From Arthrobacter sp. TPD3018 (GTDB lineage: Bacteria; Pseudomonadota; Alphaproteobacteria; Sphingomonadales; Sphingomonadaceae), in NCBI GenBank assembly GCA_003075315.1, contig QDFQ01000001.1, positions 973,998-1,037,997 of the forward strand: a DNA stretch of 64,000 bases, read 5' to 3'. Under the pieces are notes generated by a model, which ran no database searches, was not told the DNA's origin, and worked only from the letters and a program-made list of their open reading frames with translations. A program made the translations under genes and the position numbers. Positions 1 to 8,649 of this stretch are shown one piece after another (positions within the stretch are counted from its first letter, which is position 1; every line of letters starts with the position of its first letter).

Positions 1-773
1 GGATTGCCCCCGACCAGCGCCTCCTCGGCGGGTGTCTCGCCGATCCCGAACAGGCCACGCCACTGGTTCAGCAGCGCTTCGGCATTGGCCGGGTGGACGG
101 TGGCGTCGGTGCCGCCATGCCAGACGGACAATGTCGGCCACGGCCCGTCGTGACGGCTGGCACCCCGCACGGCGGCAGCCAGCGCCGCGGCATCGGGCAG
201 GTCACGCCCGCGCATCCGCTCCAGCGCCTGGCTCAAGCCGTGCGCGGTGCCATAGGGCAGGCCGCCGATGATCGCACCGCCCGCGAACACCTCGGGGTAA
301 TTGGCCAGCATCGCCGCCGCCATCGCGCCGCCCGCCGACAGGCCGGTCACGAACACGCGCGACGGATCGATACCATGCGCCGCCCCCATCGCCGCGATCA
401 TCGCGCGGATCGACGCCACCTCGCCATGTCCGCCGGCCATGTCCTCGGGCGCGAACCAGTTGAAGCACAGATTGGGATTGTTGGCACGCCGCTGTTCGGG
501 GAACAGCAGCACGATCCCGGCCTCGTCGGCGAGCTGCGACCAGCCCGCGCCGCTGTCATAGCCCGCCGCGGTCTGCGTACAGCCATGCAGCACGACCACC
601 AACGCGGGCCGGGGTTGCAGCTGGGCGGGCACATAGACACGCGCGCGCAGATTGCCAGGATTGGCACCGAAATCGGTCAGATCGCTCAGCCGATCCTCGC
701 CATTAGCGGTCGTCATGGCATCGGCCATGCGCTGGCCGACGAGGCGACCGATCGTGTCCGACAAGCGGGGCAT
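1..773 (-). CDS. PHB depolymerase-family esterase (partial, C-terminus beyond window)
   Basis: This is a secreted or cytoplasmic serine esterase of the poly(3-hydroxybutyrate) depolymerase / LpqC-like alpha/beta-hydrolase family. The translation shows the oxyanion-region motif HGCTQ near residue 63 and the nucleophile elbow GLSAG near residues 144-148, followed by a stretch typical of the family (LFPEQ, NPNLCFNWF). The ATG at 773 starts MPRLSDTIGR; there is no clear signal peptide. About 257 residues lie in the window and the catalytic His would be beyond the left edge. The substrate cannot be told from sequence; family members act on PHB, feruloyl esters or similar. Confidence 0.85.
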   Translation of the reverse strand, partial: MPRLSDTIGRLVGQRMADAMTTANGEDRLSDLTDFGANPGNLRARVYVPAQLQPRPALVVVLHGCTQTAAGYDSGAGWSQLADEAGIVLLFPEQRRANNPNLCFNWFAPEDMAGGHGEVASIRAMIAAMGAAHGIDPSRVFVTGLSAGGAMAAAMLANYPEVFAGGAIIGGLPYGTAHGLSQALERMRGRDLPDAAALAAAVRGASRHDGPWPTLSVWHGGTDATVHPANAEALLNQWRGLFGIGETPAEEALVGGN

Positions 774-887
774 GTTGGGGTCTCCGACCGGGCGGGATCA
801 TCGACGAACCCGTCTTGCTGCATCGCACAATATGGGCGCGGGCGAGCCGAAGGCAAGCGCCGATCGGCCCTGCGGCCCGGACAAGGG

Positions 888-1604
888 CTACCGGACCAGC
901 AGGTCTACCCGGCTGCCGCCGCCCGGCCCCGGCGTCACATGGACTACATAGGCCGCATCGCCGCGAGTGCCGCCCAGCACGTGCTCATCACCCTGTGCCT
1001 GATGCTCCGCGCTATAGCCCGCGCGCGTCACCCGCGCGTTATACCAGTCGAGAATGCGCGCAGCCGGCGCACTGCTCGCGAAGCTGACGACGCGCAGCCC
1101 GCACGCGTCATTGCCCGCCGCCTCCTGCACGCGCGCGTCGGGGTAGAGCGGCACCGCGGCGGGCAGCCGCGCCGCCCAGGTTGCCGAATAGGAGACGCGC
1201 TGTGCACAGCCCGCATCCGCCGGCCGCTGCCGTGCCGCCAACTCGGCCAGCGTCAGCGCGCCCCCCGCCGCCTTGCACGACGGGCAGTCGCCCTTGGCGG
1301 GTGGCGTCGGCTTCAGATCGGCGGCGGTGACGCCATCGGGCCGGCCGGCGGTGGGGTCGGCGGGAATCGACAGCGGATCCGGCCGGCTCGGGGGGCGCAC
1401 GGCGTCGGTATTGGCGGTCCGGGTCAGCGCGGGGTCGACCATGATCTGGTCGTGCAGCGCCGCGGTCAGCGCAGGGTCGCGCTGGTTTCCGGCCGCGCCC
1501 GCGGTCAACTCCTTGTCCAGGCTGTCGAGGTCCTGCTGCGTCGCCGCCGGCTTGGCGCATCCGGCGAGCAACAGCGTGGCGGCAAGAAGGTGATTCGCAT
1601 GCAT
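888..1604 (-). CDS. Predicted lipoprotein of unknown function
   Basis: The 238-residue product begins with a short hydrophobic signal ending in the lipobox LLAGC, so it is probably an envelope lipoprotein. A CPSC motif occurs mid-protein and the C-terminal half (AARILDWYNARVTRAGY onward) resembles a small soluble domain seen in sphingomonad hypothetical proteins. The ATG at 1604 was chosen; a GTG three codons upstream is also possible. It lies on the same strand as the esterase, 114 bp upstream of it, and is divergent from the small membrane gene that starts at 1733. I do not recognise the family. Confidence 0.7.
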   Translation of the reverse strand: MHANHLLAATLLLAGCAKPAATQQDLDSLDKELTAGAAGNQRDPALTAALHDQIMVDPALTRTANTDAVRPPSRPDPLSIPADPTAGRPDGVTAADLKPTPPAKGDCPSCKAAGGALTLAELAARQRPADAGCAQRVSYSATWAARLPAAVPLYPDARVQEAAGNDACGLRVVSFASSAPAARILDWYNARVTRAGYSAEHQAQGDEHVLGGTRGDAAYVVHVTPGPGGGSRVDLLVR

Positions 1605-1732
1605 CGCCGCCACTCATGACGCATCGCCCGTTAAGTCGCCATCCGCGGGGCTGGTTAACGCGGCATTCGTGTTTACGCCCGGCTGTGGTCCCGCATCTTG
1701 CCGCGCGATGGGGCAGGGGCCATGTTCCCCTT

Positions 1733-1954
1733 ATGCTGAACATCTTTTCTGTTGCGATCGGCCTCGTCACCCTGGTGCTGGGTCTGGTCGCGTTCGTGCC
1801 GCTGCTCGGCTGGATGAATTGGCTGGTCATCCCGATCGGCATCGTCGGTGCCGCGGTGGGCGCGCTGTCGTCCTCGACCAGCGGGCGCAACCTCAACCTT
1901 GTGCTGATCGTCATCTTCGCGATTCGCCTCAGCCTCGGCGGCGGCATCTTCTAA
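1733..1954 (+). CDS. Small two-helix membrane protein
   Basis: A 73-residue, very hydrophobic protein. Two membrane helices are evident (about residues 3-25 and 29-48), followed by a short polar stretch with SSSTSGRNLN and a third hydrophobic patch. The longer open frame upstream is Arg-rich and not membrane-like, so the internal ATG at 1733 is preferred. It is convergent with the next gene and a hairpin lies between them. Function unknown. Confidence 0.7.
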   Translation: MLNIFSVAIGLVTLVLGLVAFVPLLGWMNWLVIPIGIVGAAVGALSSSTSGRNLNLVLIVIFAIRLSLGGGIF

Positions 1955-1961
1955 ACGACAA

Positions 1962-1987
1962 CGGGCCCGGTCTTTCGACCGAGCCCG
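1962..1987. terminator. Hairpin between convergent genes
   Basis: Arms CGGGCcCGGTC and GACCGaGCCCG are separated by four bases. The hairpin sits between the convergent genes ending at 1954 and 2010 and may end transcription from both sides. There is no strong T-run, so rho-independent action is uncertain. Confidence 0.5.
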
Positions 1988-2009
1988 CATCGTCAGCCTT
2001 GCTGGACGA

Positions 2010-2600
2010 TCAGCGGCAGGTCACCTGACCGCGATCGATCGACTGGCCGAGCAGCGCACCGCCGCCCGCGCCGATCAGCGTGCCGAGCAGGCGCGATCCG
2101 CCGCCCGCGATCACATTGCCCAGCGCACCGCCGGCCAGACCGCCGACCACCAGACCGGTCGTCCCGTCGTTGCGGCGGCAGTAATAACGTCCGTTGCCAC
2201 CGCGATAGATGCGGTCGTTCCGGGTCAGCCGGCGCTGCTGATAATAGCGGCCATCGCGATAATAGTTTTCCGCATAATAAGCGCGCTGGCCCGGCGGCAG
2301 GCGGTTATAGTCGTAGTTGCGATAGCGGCGCCAATCGTCGCGGCGATCCTGGCGGATATCGCGCAGGTCTTCGCGGCGATCGCGACGGGCGTCGCGCACC
2401 TGATCGGCATATTCGCGGCGCGCATCGCGCACGTCGCGACGCGAATCGGCATCGCGCAGGTCGTTGCGATAATCGCGGCGCGCATCGCGCACCTCGTTGC
2501 GATATTCGCGGTCCGCTTCGCGGCGCGTGTCCTGCGCCTGCGCGGGGATCGCGCTCAGCGTGATGGCCGCCAGCGCGGCGGACAGAAGGGCAATACGCAT
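2010..2600 (-). CDS. Secreted Arg/Asp-rich protein with glycine-zipper C-terminus
   Basis: A 196-residue exported protein. A signal peptide ends at AQAQ; then about 70 residues alternate Arg and Asp (repeated units such as RDARRDYR), followed by a Tyr-rich RcnB-like stretch and a C-terminal glycine-zipper segment (DGTTGLVVGG ... ALLGQSI) ending in TCR. Glycine-zipper 2TM domains of this kind occur in outer-membrane or envelope-stress proteins. The start has a clear AGGAG ribosome site. The C-terminal 65 residues closely match the protein encoded at 3233-3541, so the two are paralogs with different N-termini. Its role is inferred only. Confidence 0.8.
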   Translation of the reverse strand: MRIALLSAALAAITLSAIPAQAQDTRREADREYRNEVRDARRDYRNDLRDADSRRDVRDARREYADQVRDARRDRREDLRDIRQDRRDDWRRYRNYDYNRLPPGQRAYYAENYYRDGRYYQQRRLTRNDRIYRGGNGRYYCRRNDGTTGLVVGGLAGGALGNVIAGGGSRLLGTLIGAGGGALLGQSIDRGQVTCR

Positions 2601-2716
2601 CGTCTTGGCTCCTTTCGGATGATGTGGGCAAAGAACCGCCAGCGCGCACGAGGAGTTGCGTGAACCAAAAACTACCGTCGGTTCATCCCCGCGACAGGCG
2701 CCGGCGGCCCGCTGGA

Positions 2717-3142
2717 TCAGCCGAAGGTGGTATCCAGCGTGATGTCGCAGTTGAGCACCTTCGACACCGGGCAGCCCGCCTTCGCCTCATTCGCGATCCG
2801 CTCGAATTCGTCGCGCTCCATGCCGTCGACATGGCCGGTCAGCGTCAGGTCGGACCGCGTGATGGTGAAGCCGTCGCCATCCTTTTCCAGCGTCACTTTC
2901 GCCTTGGTTTCCAGATTGCCCTGCGTCTTGCCGGCGCCGGCCAGCGCGAAGGCGAGCGCCATGGTGAAGCATCCGGCATGCGCCGCGGCGATCAGCTCTT
3001 CGGGATTGGTGCCGGGGCCGTCCTCGAACCGCGTGTTGAAGCCATATTGGGCGTCGGTCAGCAGGCCCGACTGGGTCGAGATATGGCCCTTGCCGTCCTT
3101 GCCCAGGCCTTCATACCGGGCCGATGCGCTGCGGGTCGTCAT
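2717..3142 (-). CDS. osmC: OsmC-type organic hydroperoxide peroxidase
   Basis: A 141-residue OsmC-family thiol peroxidase that reduces organic hydroperoxides. It aligns along its length with the family: STQSGLL, YGFNTRFE, GTNPEELIAAAHAGCF and KAGCPVSKVL are visible. The two redox Cys are C58 and C124, and the family glutamate is E49. The ATG at 3142 follows a GAGGAG ribosome site at good spacing; a GTG seven codons upstream would include that site and was rejected. Length matches E. coli OsmC (143 residues). It lies between two glycine-zipper paralogs, a neighbourhood suggesting envelope or oxidative stress. Confidence 0.93.
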   Translation of the reverse strand: MTTRSASARYEGLGKDGKGHISTQSGLLTDAQYGFNTRFEDGPGTNPEELIAAAHAGCFTMALAFALAGAGKTQGNLETKAKVTLEKDGDGFTITRSDLTLTGHVDGMERDEFERIANEAKAGCPVSKVLNCDITLDTTFG

Positions 3143-3232
3143 GTACGTCTCCTCGTGTTTCACGAGGCCATACGCAGAACGGGCGCCGCAGGTTGCCCCA
3201 CAGCGCCCGTTCCGGTCTAATTTATCCGAAGC

Positions 3233-3541
3233 TTAGCGGCAGCGACGGTTGCCACCGCTGCGCTCGATCTCACGGCCCAGCAGGCCGCCGGCGACGGCGC
3301 CGCCCAGCGTGCCCAGCGTACGGTCGCCGCGGGTGTCGATCGTGCGACCCAGCAGCGCGCCACCGACCGCGCCGACGACGGCACCGGTCGTGCCATCGGG
3401 CTTGCGGCAGCGCAGGCGACCGCGGTTGTCGCGCCATTCGCGATACTTGTAGCGCTGTGCGCCCGCCTGCGAGACCGGGACGACCATCGTCGCCGGTACG
3501 ACCATCGCGGCACACCCCATCGCCAGCATCAACTTACGCAT
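3233..3541 (-). CDS. Glycine-zipper 2TM envelope protein
   Basis: A 102-residue exported protein. A signal peptide (MRKLMLAMGCAAMVVPATMV) is followed by a short basic/aromatic stretch and a glycine-zipper segment (DGTTGAVVGAVGGALLG ... GGLLGREI) ending RRCR. The same C-terminal pattern is in the protein encoded at 2010-2600, so they are paralogs flanking osmC. A GGGAG ribosome site precedes the ATG. Family members are typically outer-membrane or periplasmic; the function is unknown. Confidence 0.8.
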   Translation of the reverse strand: MRKLMLAMGCAAMVVPATMVVPVSQAGAQRYKYREWRDNRGRLRCRKPDGTTGAVVGAVGGALLGRTIDTRGDRTLGTLGGAVAGGLLGREIERSGGNRRCR

Positions 3542-3636
3542 CTGAATCTCCCGTCATCGTTTGACTGTGGTTCGATAACGTCGGGCTATAATGACGGTTG
3601 CATGAACTGGGCACAACGTTCCGTTCAGGAAACCAT

Positions 3637-3786
3637 TCAGGACTTCGGCGGGGTTTCTGTCTCGGTTTCCGCCTCGGCCGCCGGTTTGCGATAGCGGTTG
3701 GCGAGCAACGCCGCCCCCAGGATGAACCCGCCGGGTGCGAGCAGGATGACGGCGGCAAGGCCGATCTGGCGTTTGGTAATGGACAT
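3637..3786 (-). CDS. Small single-pass membrane protein
   Basis: A 49-residue protein starting MSITKRQIG with one membrane helix (about residues 8-27) and a soluble, charged tail rich in Ala, Glu and Thr. The open frame runs further upstream, but there it reads through a palindromic repeat, so the internal ATG at 3786 is preferred. Function unknown. Confidence 0.5.
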   Translation of the reverse strand: MSITKRQIGLAAVILLAPGGFILGAALLANRYRKPAAEAETETETPPKS

Positions 3787-3846
3787 AAAGCGCAGGATAG
3801 CAGCGACAGGTGAACGACGGCTTGTCGTGCTACTTCGACCCCACCC

Positions 3847-3929
3847 CGTCACCCCGGCCTTGAGCCGGGGTCCCGCTTCTTCTTTCACCGCTCGAAAAGC
3901 GGGACCCCGGCTCAAGGCCGGGGTGACGG
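3847..3929. repeat. REP-type palindrome (family A)
   Basis: The inverted arms read GTCACCCCGGCC...GAGCCGGGGTCCCGCTT and its complement, around a loop of about 20 bases. The same family recurs in this window at 5559, 9807 (inside glyS), 43797, 53538, 53672 and 55871. Confidence 0.85.
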
Positions 3930-3948
3930 AAGGAGAGACGAGAGACCT

Positions 3949-4275
3949 CTAAAACGGCACCTTGAACTTCACCATCGCGCGCGGGCTGCTCATGCCGTTG
4001 GGCAGGCTGCCCTGTTCCGCCTCGCCCGATACCCCGACCTTGCCGATCGTTGTACGCGCGCGAATCGGCTTTTCGGCATAGCGCGTCTCGTCGACGGGGC
4101 GCAGCCGGTTGGCATCGATGGGTCGTCCGCAAATCACGATCGTGCCGTCGGCGTCGGGCTCACCGCACGCGGCCTTCGGCGCATCCGGGGCAGGGGCGGG
4201 CTTCACCGGCCGCATGTCCGCCGGCAAAGGTGGCCCCGCGACCGCCTGCATCGCCATCATCATCGCCAGCCGCAT
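3949..4275 (-). CDS. Hypothetical protein with Pro-rich linker
   Basis: A 108-residue protein with a short weakly hydrophobic N-terminus (MRLAMMMAMQ), a Pro/Ala-rich linker and a Cys pair (ACGEP ... VICGRP). The VICGRP segment resembles short motifs seen in sphingomonad envelope proteins. No enzyme family is recognisable. It follows the oxygenase gene on the same strand with a 63-bp gap. Confidence 0.5.
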   Translation of the reverse strand: MRLAMMMAMQAVAGPPLPADMRPVKPAPAPDAPKAACGEPDADGTIVICGRPIDANRLRPVDETRYAEKPIRARTTIGKVGVSGEAEQGSLPNGMSSPRAMVKFKVPF

Positions 4276-4338
4276 GGGGTTCGCTCTCCCGATTTTGGGA
4301 AAAGCTGACCGTCGATTACGGCAAAGCGATGGCCGGCC

Positions 4339-4941
4339 TTAGCGATAATTGAAGCTGATGCTGATCCGCTCACCCTTGGCCGCATTGGGCACCACCTCGT
4401 GCCGCAACCAGCTTTCCCACAGGAAGACGCTGCCCGGCTTCGGCTCGGCATAGACGAAGGTCGCGTGATCCTCGCCCGCATCCGGCCGACGGGTGGGAGC
4501 CGCCATCATCATCGGCAGCCGCGGATCCTCCAGCTTCAGTGCACCCGCACCCGCCGGGGTGGCGATATAGATCGTGCCGCTGACCGCGCTGTGCGGATGG
4601 ATATGCCCCGAATGCGTGCCGCCGGGCTTCAGGACGTTGACCCACAGGCTGTCGAGCTTCAGCTTGCGCCCACCCAGATCGAACGCGCACGCCTCTGCAA
4701 AGCGCGCGACATGCTTGTTCAGCAACTTGACCAGGTCGGCAAAGCGCGGATCGCGCGCGGGCAGGTCGTTCAGCGACGCATAGGACGTATAGCCGCGATA
4801 GCCATGCGCCTTGGACCAGGCGACGCCCGCGCGATCCTCGCGCGCCAGATCGAGGCACGCCTCCTCCAGCTCCTCGATCAGCCCGGCATCGCCAAGGTCG
4901 TCCTCGTAGAAGCGCGTCGCGAACAGCGTACGGACCGTCAT
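4339..4941 (-). CDS. Putative 2OG-Fe(II) oxygenase (TIGR02466-like)
   Basis: A 200-residue protein resembling the TIGR02466 group of putative 2-oxoglutarate/Fe(II) oxygenases. The core shows W-VNVLKPGG, the His-rich HSGHIHPHSAVSGTIY and, near the C-terminus, a second His in WLRHEVVPN followed by ERISISF, an arrangement consistent with a facial triad and 2OG-binding Arg. The ATG at 4941 overlaps the pth stop codon (ATGA), suggesting translational coupling. The substrate is unknown. Confidence 0.75.
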   Translation of the reverse strand: MTVRTLFATRFYEDDLGDAGLIEELEEACLDLAREDRAGVAWSKAHGYRGYTSYASLNDLPARDPRFADLVKLLNKHVARFAEACAFDLGGRKLKLDSLWVNVLKPGGTHSGHIHPHSAVSGTIYIATPAGAGALKLEDPRLPMMMAAPTRRPDAGEDHATFVYAEPKPGSVFLWESWLRHEVVPNAAKGERISISFNYR

Positions 4942-5507
4942 TGTGCCAACCTCATCGCGATATCGTTCATGAACCGCACGTCGTCCCCATCGGCCAGCCA
5001 CGGCGCCTCCGCCCCGATCGCGCCCAGCATGTCGGACAGCGGGTCCAGCTCCGCCTTGGCGTAATTGCCGAGCACGTAGCCGGTCACGCGATCCTTGTGT
5101 CCCGGATGGCCGATGCCGATCCGTACCCGGCGGAACTCCGGCCCCAGATGCTGGTCGGTCGAGCGCAGCCCGTTATGCCCTGCCGTGCCGCCGCCACGCT
5201 TCACCTTCACCTTGAACGGCGCCAGATCGAGCTCGTCGTGAAAGACGGTCAGCGCATCCGGCCCCAACTTGTAGAAGCGTAACGCCTCGCCGATCGCACG
5301 GCCGCTTTCGTTCATGAACGTCGCGGGCTTCAGCAGCAGCACCTTGTGGCTGCCGATCCGCGCTTCCTGCGTCCAGCCCTGGAACTGCTTCTTCACCGGC
5401 CCGAAGCCGTGCATGTCGGCGATCAGGTCGAGCGCCATGAACCCGACATTGTGCCGGTGCATCGCATATTGCGGCCCCGGATTGCCCAGGCCTGCCCAGA
5501 TCTGCAT
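4938..5507 (-). CDS. pth: Peptidyl-tRNA hydrolase
   Basis: Releases peptides from peptidyl-tRNA dropped by ribosomes. The 189-residue product starts MQIWAGLGNPGPQY and has the catalytic His in RHNVGF (H19), then LLLKPATFMNESG, VFHDELDL and GGGTAGHNGLRS, all diagnostic. The upstream in-frame extension reads through a palindromic repeat and was rejected. It sits downstream of rplY on the same strand, a common bacterial pairing, with a terminator and repeat between them. Confidence 0.97.
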   Translation of the reverse strand: MQIWAGLGNPGPQYAMHRHNVGFMALDLIADMHGFGPVKKQFQGWTQEARIGSHKVLLLKPATFMNESGRAIGEALRFYKLGPDALTVFHDELDLAPFKVKVKRGGGTAGHNGLRSTDQHLGPEFRRVRIGIGHPGHKDRVTGYVLGNYAKAELDPLSDMLGAIGAEAPWLADGDDVRFMNDIAMRLAQ

Positions 5508-5558
5508 GGCGCGGTGGTTCCTCAACGTTGGCGGAAGGCGCGCCCTCCTACCTGTATT

Positions 5559-5654
5559 CGTCATTCCCGCGAAGGCGGGAATCCAGACTGGCTGACCTCA
5601 CGGCAGGAACGCAGACGTCAGAGGTTCTGGATTCCCGCCTTCGCGGGAATGACG
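5559..5654. repeat. REP-type palindrome (family A)
   Basis: The arms GTCATTCCCGCGAAGGCGGG and its complement enclose about 45 bases between rplY and pth. Confidence 0.85.
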
Positions 5655-5667
5655 GTGATAACAAAAA

Positions 5668-5696
5668 GGGCAGGGGAGCTGCTCGCCACCCTGCCC
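5668..5696 (-). terminator. Rho-independent terminator of rplY
   Basis: On the minus strand, arms GGGCAGGG and CCCTGCCC are followed directly by TTTTTGTT, 26 bp after the rplY stop codon. Confidence 0.75.
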
Positions 5697-5721
5697 CTTT
5701 CGCAAACCGGATCGATCCCGA

Positions 5722-6378
5722 TCAGCCCTCGGCCGTATCCTCGTCGCCCTCTGCTTCCGCAGCGGCTTCGGCAGCCTGGGTCTCGGCGACCTCGGCTTCC
5801 AGCGCCTCGTCGGCGGCGGTCGGGACCGTCGGCGGCACGATCGTCGCGATCGCGAAGTCGCGGTCCTCGATCGCCGGCGTCGCGCCCTTTGGCAGCGTCA
5901 CGTCGCTGATGTGGATCGAATCGCCGATCTCGCGGCCCTTCAGCGAAATCGTGATCTCGCTGGGGATGTCGGCGGCGTCGACGACCAGCTCGACCTCGTG
6001 GCGGGTGATGTTGAGCACGCCGCCCTGCTTCAGGCCACGGCACTCGTCCTCATCCGCGAACACGACCGGCACCGCGACGGTGACCGTGGTGTGCTCACCG
6101 ATGCGCAGGAAGTCGACATGGACCGGACGGTCGGTGACCGGGTGGAACGCCACGTCCTTCGCCAGCGTGCGCTGACCGCCGACCATGATGACCGAGTTCA
6201 TGAAGTGACCCGTCATCAGCGCCTTGACCAGCGCCTTCTCCTCGAGATGAACCGAGGCCGGCTCCTTGTTCTGGCCGTAGATCACGGCGGGGACGCGGCC
6301 ATCACGACGCAGCGCCCGGGAGGCTCCCTTGCCAACCCGGTCGCGCGTCTCGGCTGCGAGCGTAAGAGTGTCGCTCAT
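5722..6378 (-). CDS. rplY: 50S ribosomal protein L25 / general stress protein Ctc
   Basis: A 5S rRNA-binding ribosomal protein of the long Ctc type. The product has 218 residues, with an N-terminal L25 domain ([20 protein letters not shown]) and a C-terminal TL5-like domain ([22 protein letters not shown]), ending in an acidic Ala/Glu-rich tail. Start at [10 protein letters not shown] (ATG at 6378); the open frame continues 161 codons upstream only because it reads through a palindromic repeat. The gene ends at a good terminator. Confidence 0.96.
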   Translation of the reverse strand: MSDTLTLAAETRDRVGKGASRALRRDGRVPAVIYGQNKEPASVHLEEKALVKALMTGHFMNSVIMVGGQRTLAKDVAFHPVTDRPVHVDFLRIGEHTTVTVAVPVVFADEDECRGLKQGGVLNITRHEVELVVDAADIPSEITISLKGREIGDSIHISDVTLPKGATPAIEDRDFAIATIVPPTVPTAADEALEAEVAETQAAEAAAEAEGDEDTAEG

Positions 6379-6489
6379 GCAGAATACCTTCCGAAACGTG
6401 CTAATGTGTCTTTCCGCAGCCTCGCCTCCAGGGATGACCAAGGCCGGAAGCGGGCGCGCATAGCGGGAAGGGCGGGAAAAAGCAACTAT

Positions 6490-6616
6490 TCCTCCCCGGC
6501 ACGGGGAGGGGGACCGCGCCGCAGGCGTGGTGGAGGGGGCTCTCCTCACACGGTGACGTTTGTGGAAGCCCCCCTCCACCAGCTGCGCTGGTCCCCCTCC
6601 CCGCAAGCGGGGAGGA
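6490..6616. repeat. Long imperfect palindrome (family C, copy 1)
   Basis: An approximately 127-bp palindrome begins CCTCCCCGGCACGGGGAGGG and ends with its complement; it contains GTGGAGGGGG and CCCCCTCCAC. Two further copies lie inside the suf operon (56871, 58210). It abuts the stop codon of the TraB/GumN gene. Confidence 0.88.
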
Positions 6617-6617
6617 T

Positions 6618-7529
6618 TTAATAGCGCACCCGCTCCGCCTTCAGCCCCAGCTTGGCGAGCTGCGCCTGCACCGAATCCGGCCCCGCCAGATGCCCCGCGC
6701 CCACCGCAATGAACACCGTCCCCGGCTTGGTCATCCGCTGCTTGATCCACTGCGCCCAGTTGCGGTTGCGATCCACCAGCAGCACCTTGGCGACCTCGGG
6801 CGAGCTCTTTAGCTCGTCGTTCATTTCGCGCGCCAGCGCCTCGGGGTCGCCGCGCGCCCATTCGTCGACCATCGTCGCCATCTGCGTGTCGAGCTTGGGC
6901 AACTCATCGACCGTGCTTTCCAGGAACTGGAGCTGCGCCTGGTCCGACAGGCTGCCGAAGAAGCCCAATTGCTGCTGCGGCGTCTCCAGCCCCGACAGTG
7001 GCTTGTGCGCCTGTTTCGCGGCCTCGGTGATCACCTCTTCCGGCCCGTTGGCGCTGTCGTAACCCAGCTTCGACAGCGGTGCGACCGACAGCTGCGTCGC
7101 CGCGAGCCACGGCTTGAACCGGTCGAGTGCATTGGCCGGCAGTCCCAGATCGGTCACCGCCTTGGTAAAGGCGGCGCGCTTGCCCTCGGGCAGGCGCTGC
7201 GTCAGCGGCGGCGTGCCGGGGGGCGCGACGCCGGTCGCCTGCACCAGCCCCTGCATCGTGGCAGGATCGGGCATCACGATCTCCAGCTTCACCTCGTCCG
7301 CCTTGTCGAACGCGCTTTTTACCGCCTCGTCGAACCAAGTCAGCCCGGGTTTCAGCACATGGATCGTCCCGAACAGATAGACGGTCGTCTGCTTGCCCTT
7401 CACCACCCACAGCGCCGGATCGGCATCATTGGCGGCGCGCGTGGGCACCTGGGCGGGCTGCGGCGCGCAGGCCGGCAGCGACAGGCACAAAGCGACCGCG
7501 GACACGGCGGCGGCAAGGGTTCGTATCAT
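6618..7529 (-). CDS. TraB/GumN family protein
   Basis: A 303-residue exported protein with a signal peptide ending in the lipobox-like LPACAP. The TraB/GumN (PF01963) signature is present: [13 protein letters not shown] near the N-terminus, an internal conserved [13 protein letters not shown], and [18 protein letters not shown] near the C-terminus. The family has proposed metalloprotease-like (Tiki-related) activity, but the bacterial function is not established. The gene is divergent from glyQ. Confidence 0.88.
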   Translation of the reverse strand: MIRTLAAAVSAVALCLSLPACAPQPAQVPTRAANDADPALWVVKGKQTTVYLFGTIHVLKPGLTWFDEAVKSAFDKADEVKLEIVMPDPATMQGLVQATGVAPPGTPPLTQRLPEGKRAAFTKAVTDLGLPANALDRFKPWLAATQLSVAPLSKLGYDSANGPEEVITEAAKQAHKPLSGLETPQQQLGFFGSLSDQAQLQFLESTVDELPKLDTQMATMVDEWARGDPEALAREMNDELKSSPEVAKVLLVDRNRNWAQWIKQRMTKPGTVFIAVGAGHLAGPDSVQAQLAKLGLKAERVRY

Positions 7530-7625
7530 GCGGGGACGTATCCGGGTGGTGGGGCCAGACCTTCACCTAATGCCGCGCCGCACCACTTGCTAGACGCGGC
7601 GCCATCGGCCAAAGCCGGGCGCGTC

Positions 7626-8495
7626 ATGGCTGCCACACCGCTTTCCTTTCAGAAGATGATCCTGACGCTCCACGATTACTGGAGCGACAAGGGTTGCGTG
7701 ATCCTCCAGCCCTACGACATGGAAATGGGCGCCGGCACCTTCCACCCCGCCACGACGCTGCGCGCGCTGGGGCCGGAGACGTGGAACGCCGCCTTCGTCC
7801 AGCCCTGCCGTCGCCCGACCGACGGCCGCTATGGCGAAAACCCCAATCGCCTTCAGCATTACTACCAATATCAGGTCATCCTGAAGCCGTCGCCGCCCGA
7901 TCTGCAGGACCTGTATCTGGGGTCGCTCGCCGCGATCGGCGTCGACATGACCCGCCACGACATCCGCTTCGTCGAGGACGATTGGGAATCGCCGACGCTC
8001 GGCGCCTGGGGCCTCGGCTGGGAAGTCTGGTGCGACGGCATGGAGGTGACGCAGTTCACCTATTTCCAGCAGATGGGCGGCTTCGACATGAAGCCCGTCG
8101 CAGGCGAGCTGACCTACGGCCTTGAGCGCCTCGCGATGTACATCCAGGACGTCGACAACGTCTACGATCTGCGGTTCAACGATCACGGCGTCAGCTACGG
8201 CGACGTTTTCCTCGAAAACGAGCGTCAGATGTCGACGTGGAACTTCGAGGTCGCCGACACCGCCACCCTGTTCGACGCCTTCAAGAAGGCCGCGGCGGAA
8301 TGCGAGAACAGCCTCGCCGCCGGTCTGCCGATCCCCGCGTACGAACAGGCGATCAAGGCCAGCCACACCTTCAACCTCCTGCAGGCCCGCGGCGTCATCT
8401 CGGTGGCGGAGCGCCAGGCCTACATCGGCCGCGTCCGCGACCTCGCCAAGGGCGCCTGCGGCGCCTGGATGGAGAAGAACGGGTGGGCGGCGTGA
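7626..8495 (+). CDS. glyQ: Glycyl-tRNA synthetase alpha subunit
   Basis: The catalytic alpha subunit of the heterotetrameric (alpha2beta2) glycyl-tRNA synthetase. The 289-residue product carries the class II features [36 protein letters not shown] and [11 protein letters not shown]. The ATG at 7626 ([11 protein letters not shown]) fits the family start. glyS follows 154 bp downstream on the same strand, with a palindrome in the gap. Confidence 0.97.
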   Translation: MAATPLSFQKMILTLHDYWSDKGCVILQPYDMEMGAGTFHPATTLRALGPETWNAAFVQPCRRPTDGRYGENPNRLQHYYQYQVILKPSPPDLQDLYLGSLAAIGVDMTRHDIRFVEDDWESPTLGAWGLGWEVWCDGMEVTQFTYFQQMGGFDMKPVAGELTYGLERLAMYIQDVDNVYDLRFNDHGVSYGDVFLENERQMSTWNFEVADTATLFDAFKKAAAECENSLAAGLPIPAYEQAIKASHTFNLLQARGVISVAERQAYIGRVRDLAKGACGAWMEKNGWAA

Positions 8496-8533
8496 CGATG
8501 GTCTGCGCCGTCAGGCGCTTGGCAATGATGATG

Positions 8534-8623
8534 TTCACGCGAAGCCGCGAAGACGAAAAGGTGTCGCGTCGAGAGGCTTTCGATCGTCTTTCTTCTTTTC
8601 GCGTGTTCGCGTCTTCGCGTGAA
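8534..8623. repeat. Palindromic repeat (family D) between glyQ and glyS
   Basis: The arms TTCACGCGAAGccGCGAAGA and CGCGTCTTCGCGTGAA form an imperfect inverted repeat. A similar element with CGCGTCTTCGCGTGAA lies between sufC and sufD (57035-57105). Confidence 0.75.
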
Positions 8624-8649
8624 TCAAACCTCTTCTTCGGCGCCGCCCA

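Noticed and set aside
3178..3211. AACGGGCGC/GCGCCCGTT hairpin between osmC and the glycine-zipper gene as a terminator
   Set aside because: No T-run follows on either strand, so its function cannot be supported.
3637..3915. A 92-residue form of the small membrane protein
   Set aside because: The first 43 codons lie in a REP-type palindrome; the internal start gives a clean membrane protein.
5722..6861. A 379-residue extended form of ribosomal protein L25
   Set aside because: The N-terminal 161 codons read through a palindromic repeat and part of the neighbouring gene; the internal ATG matches the family start.
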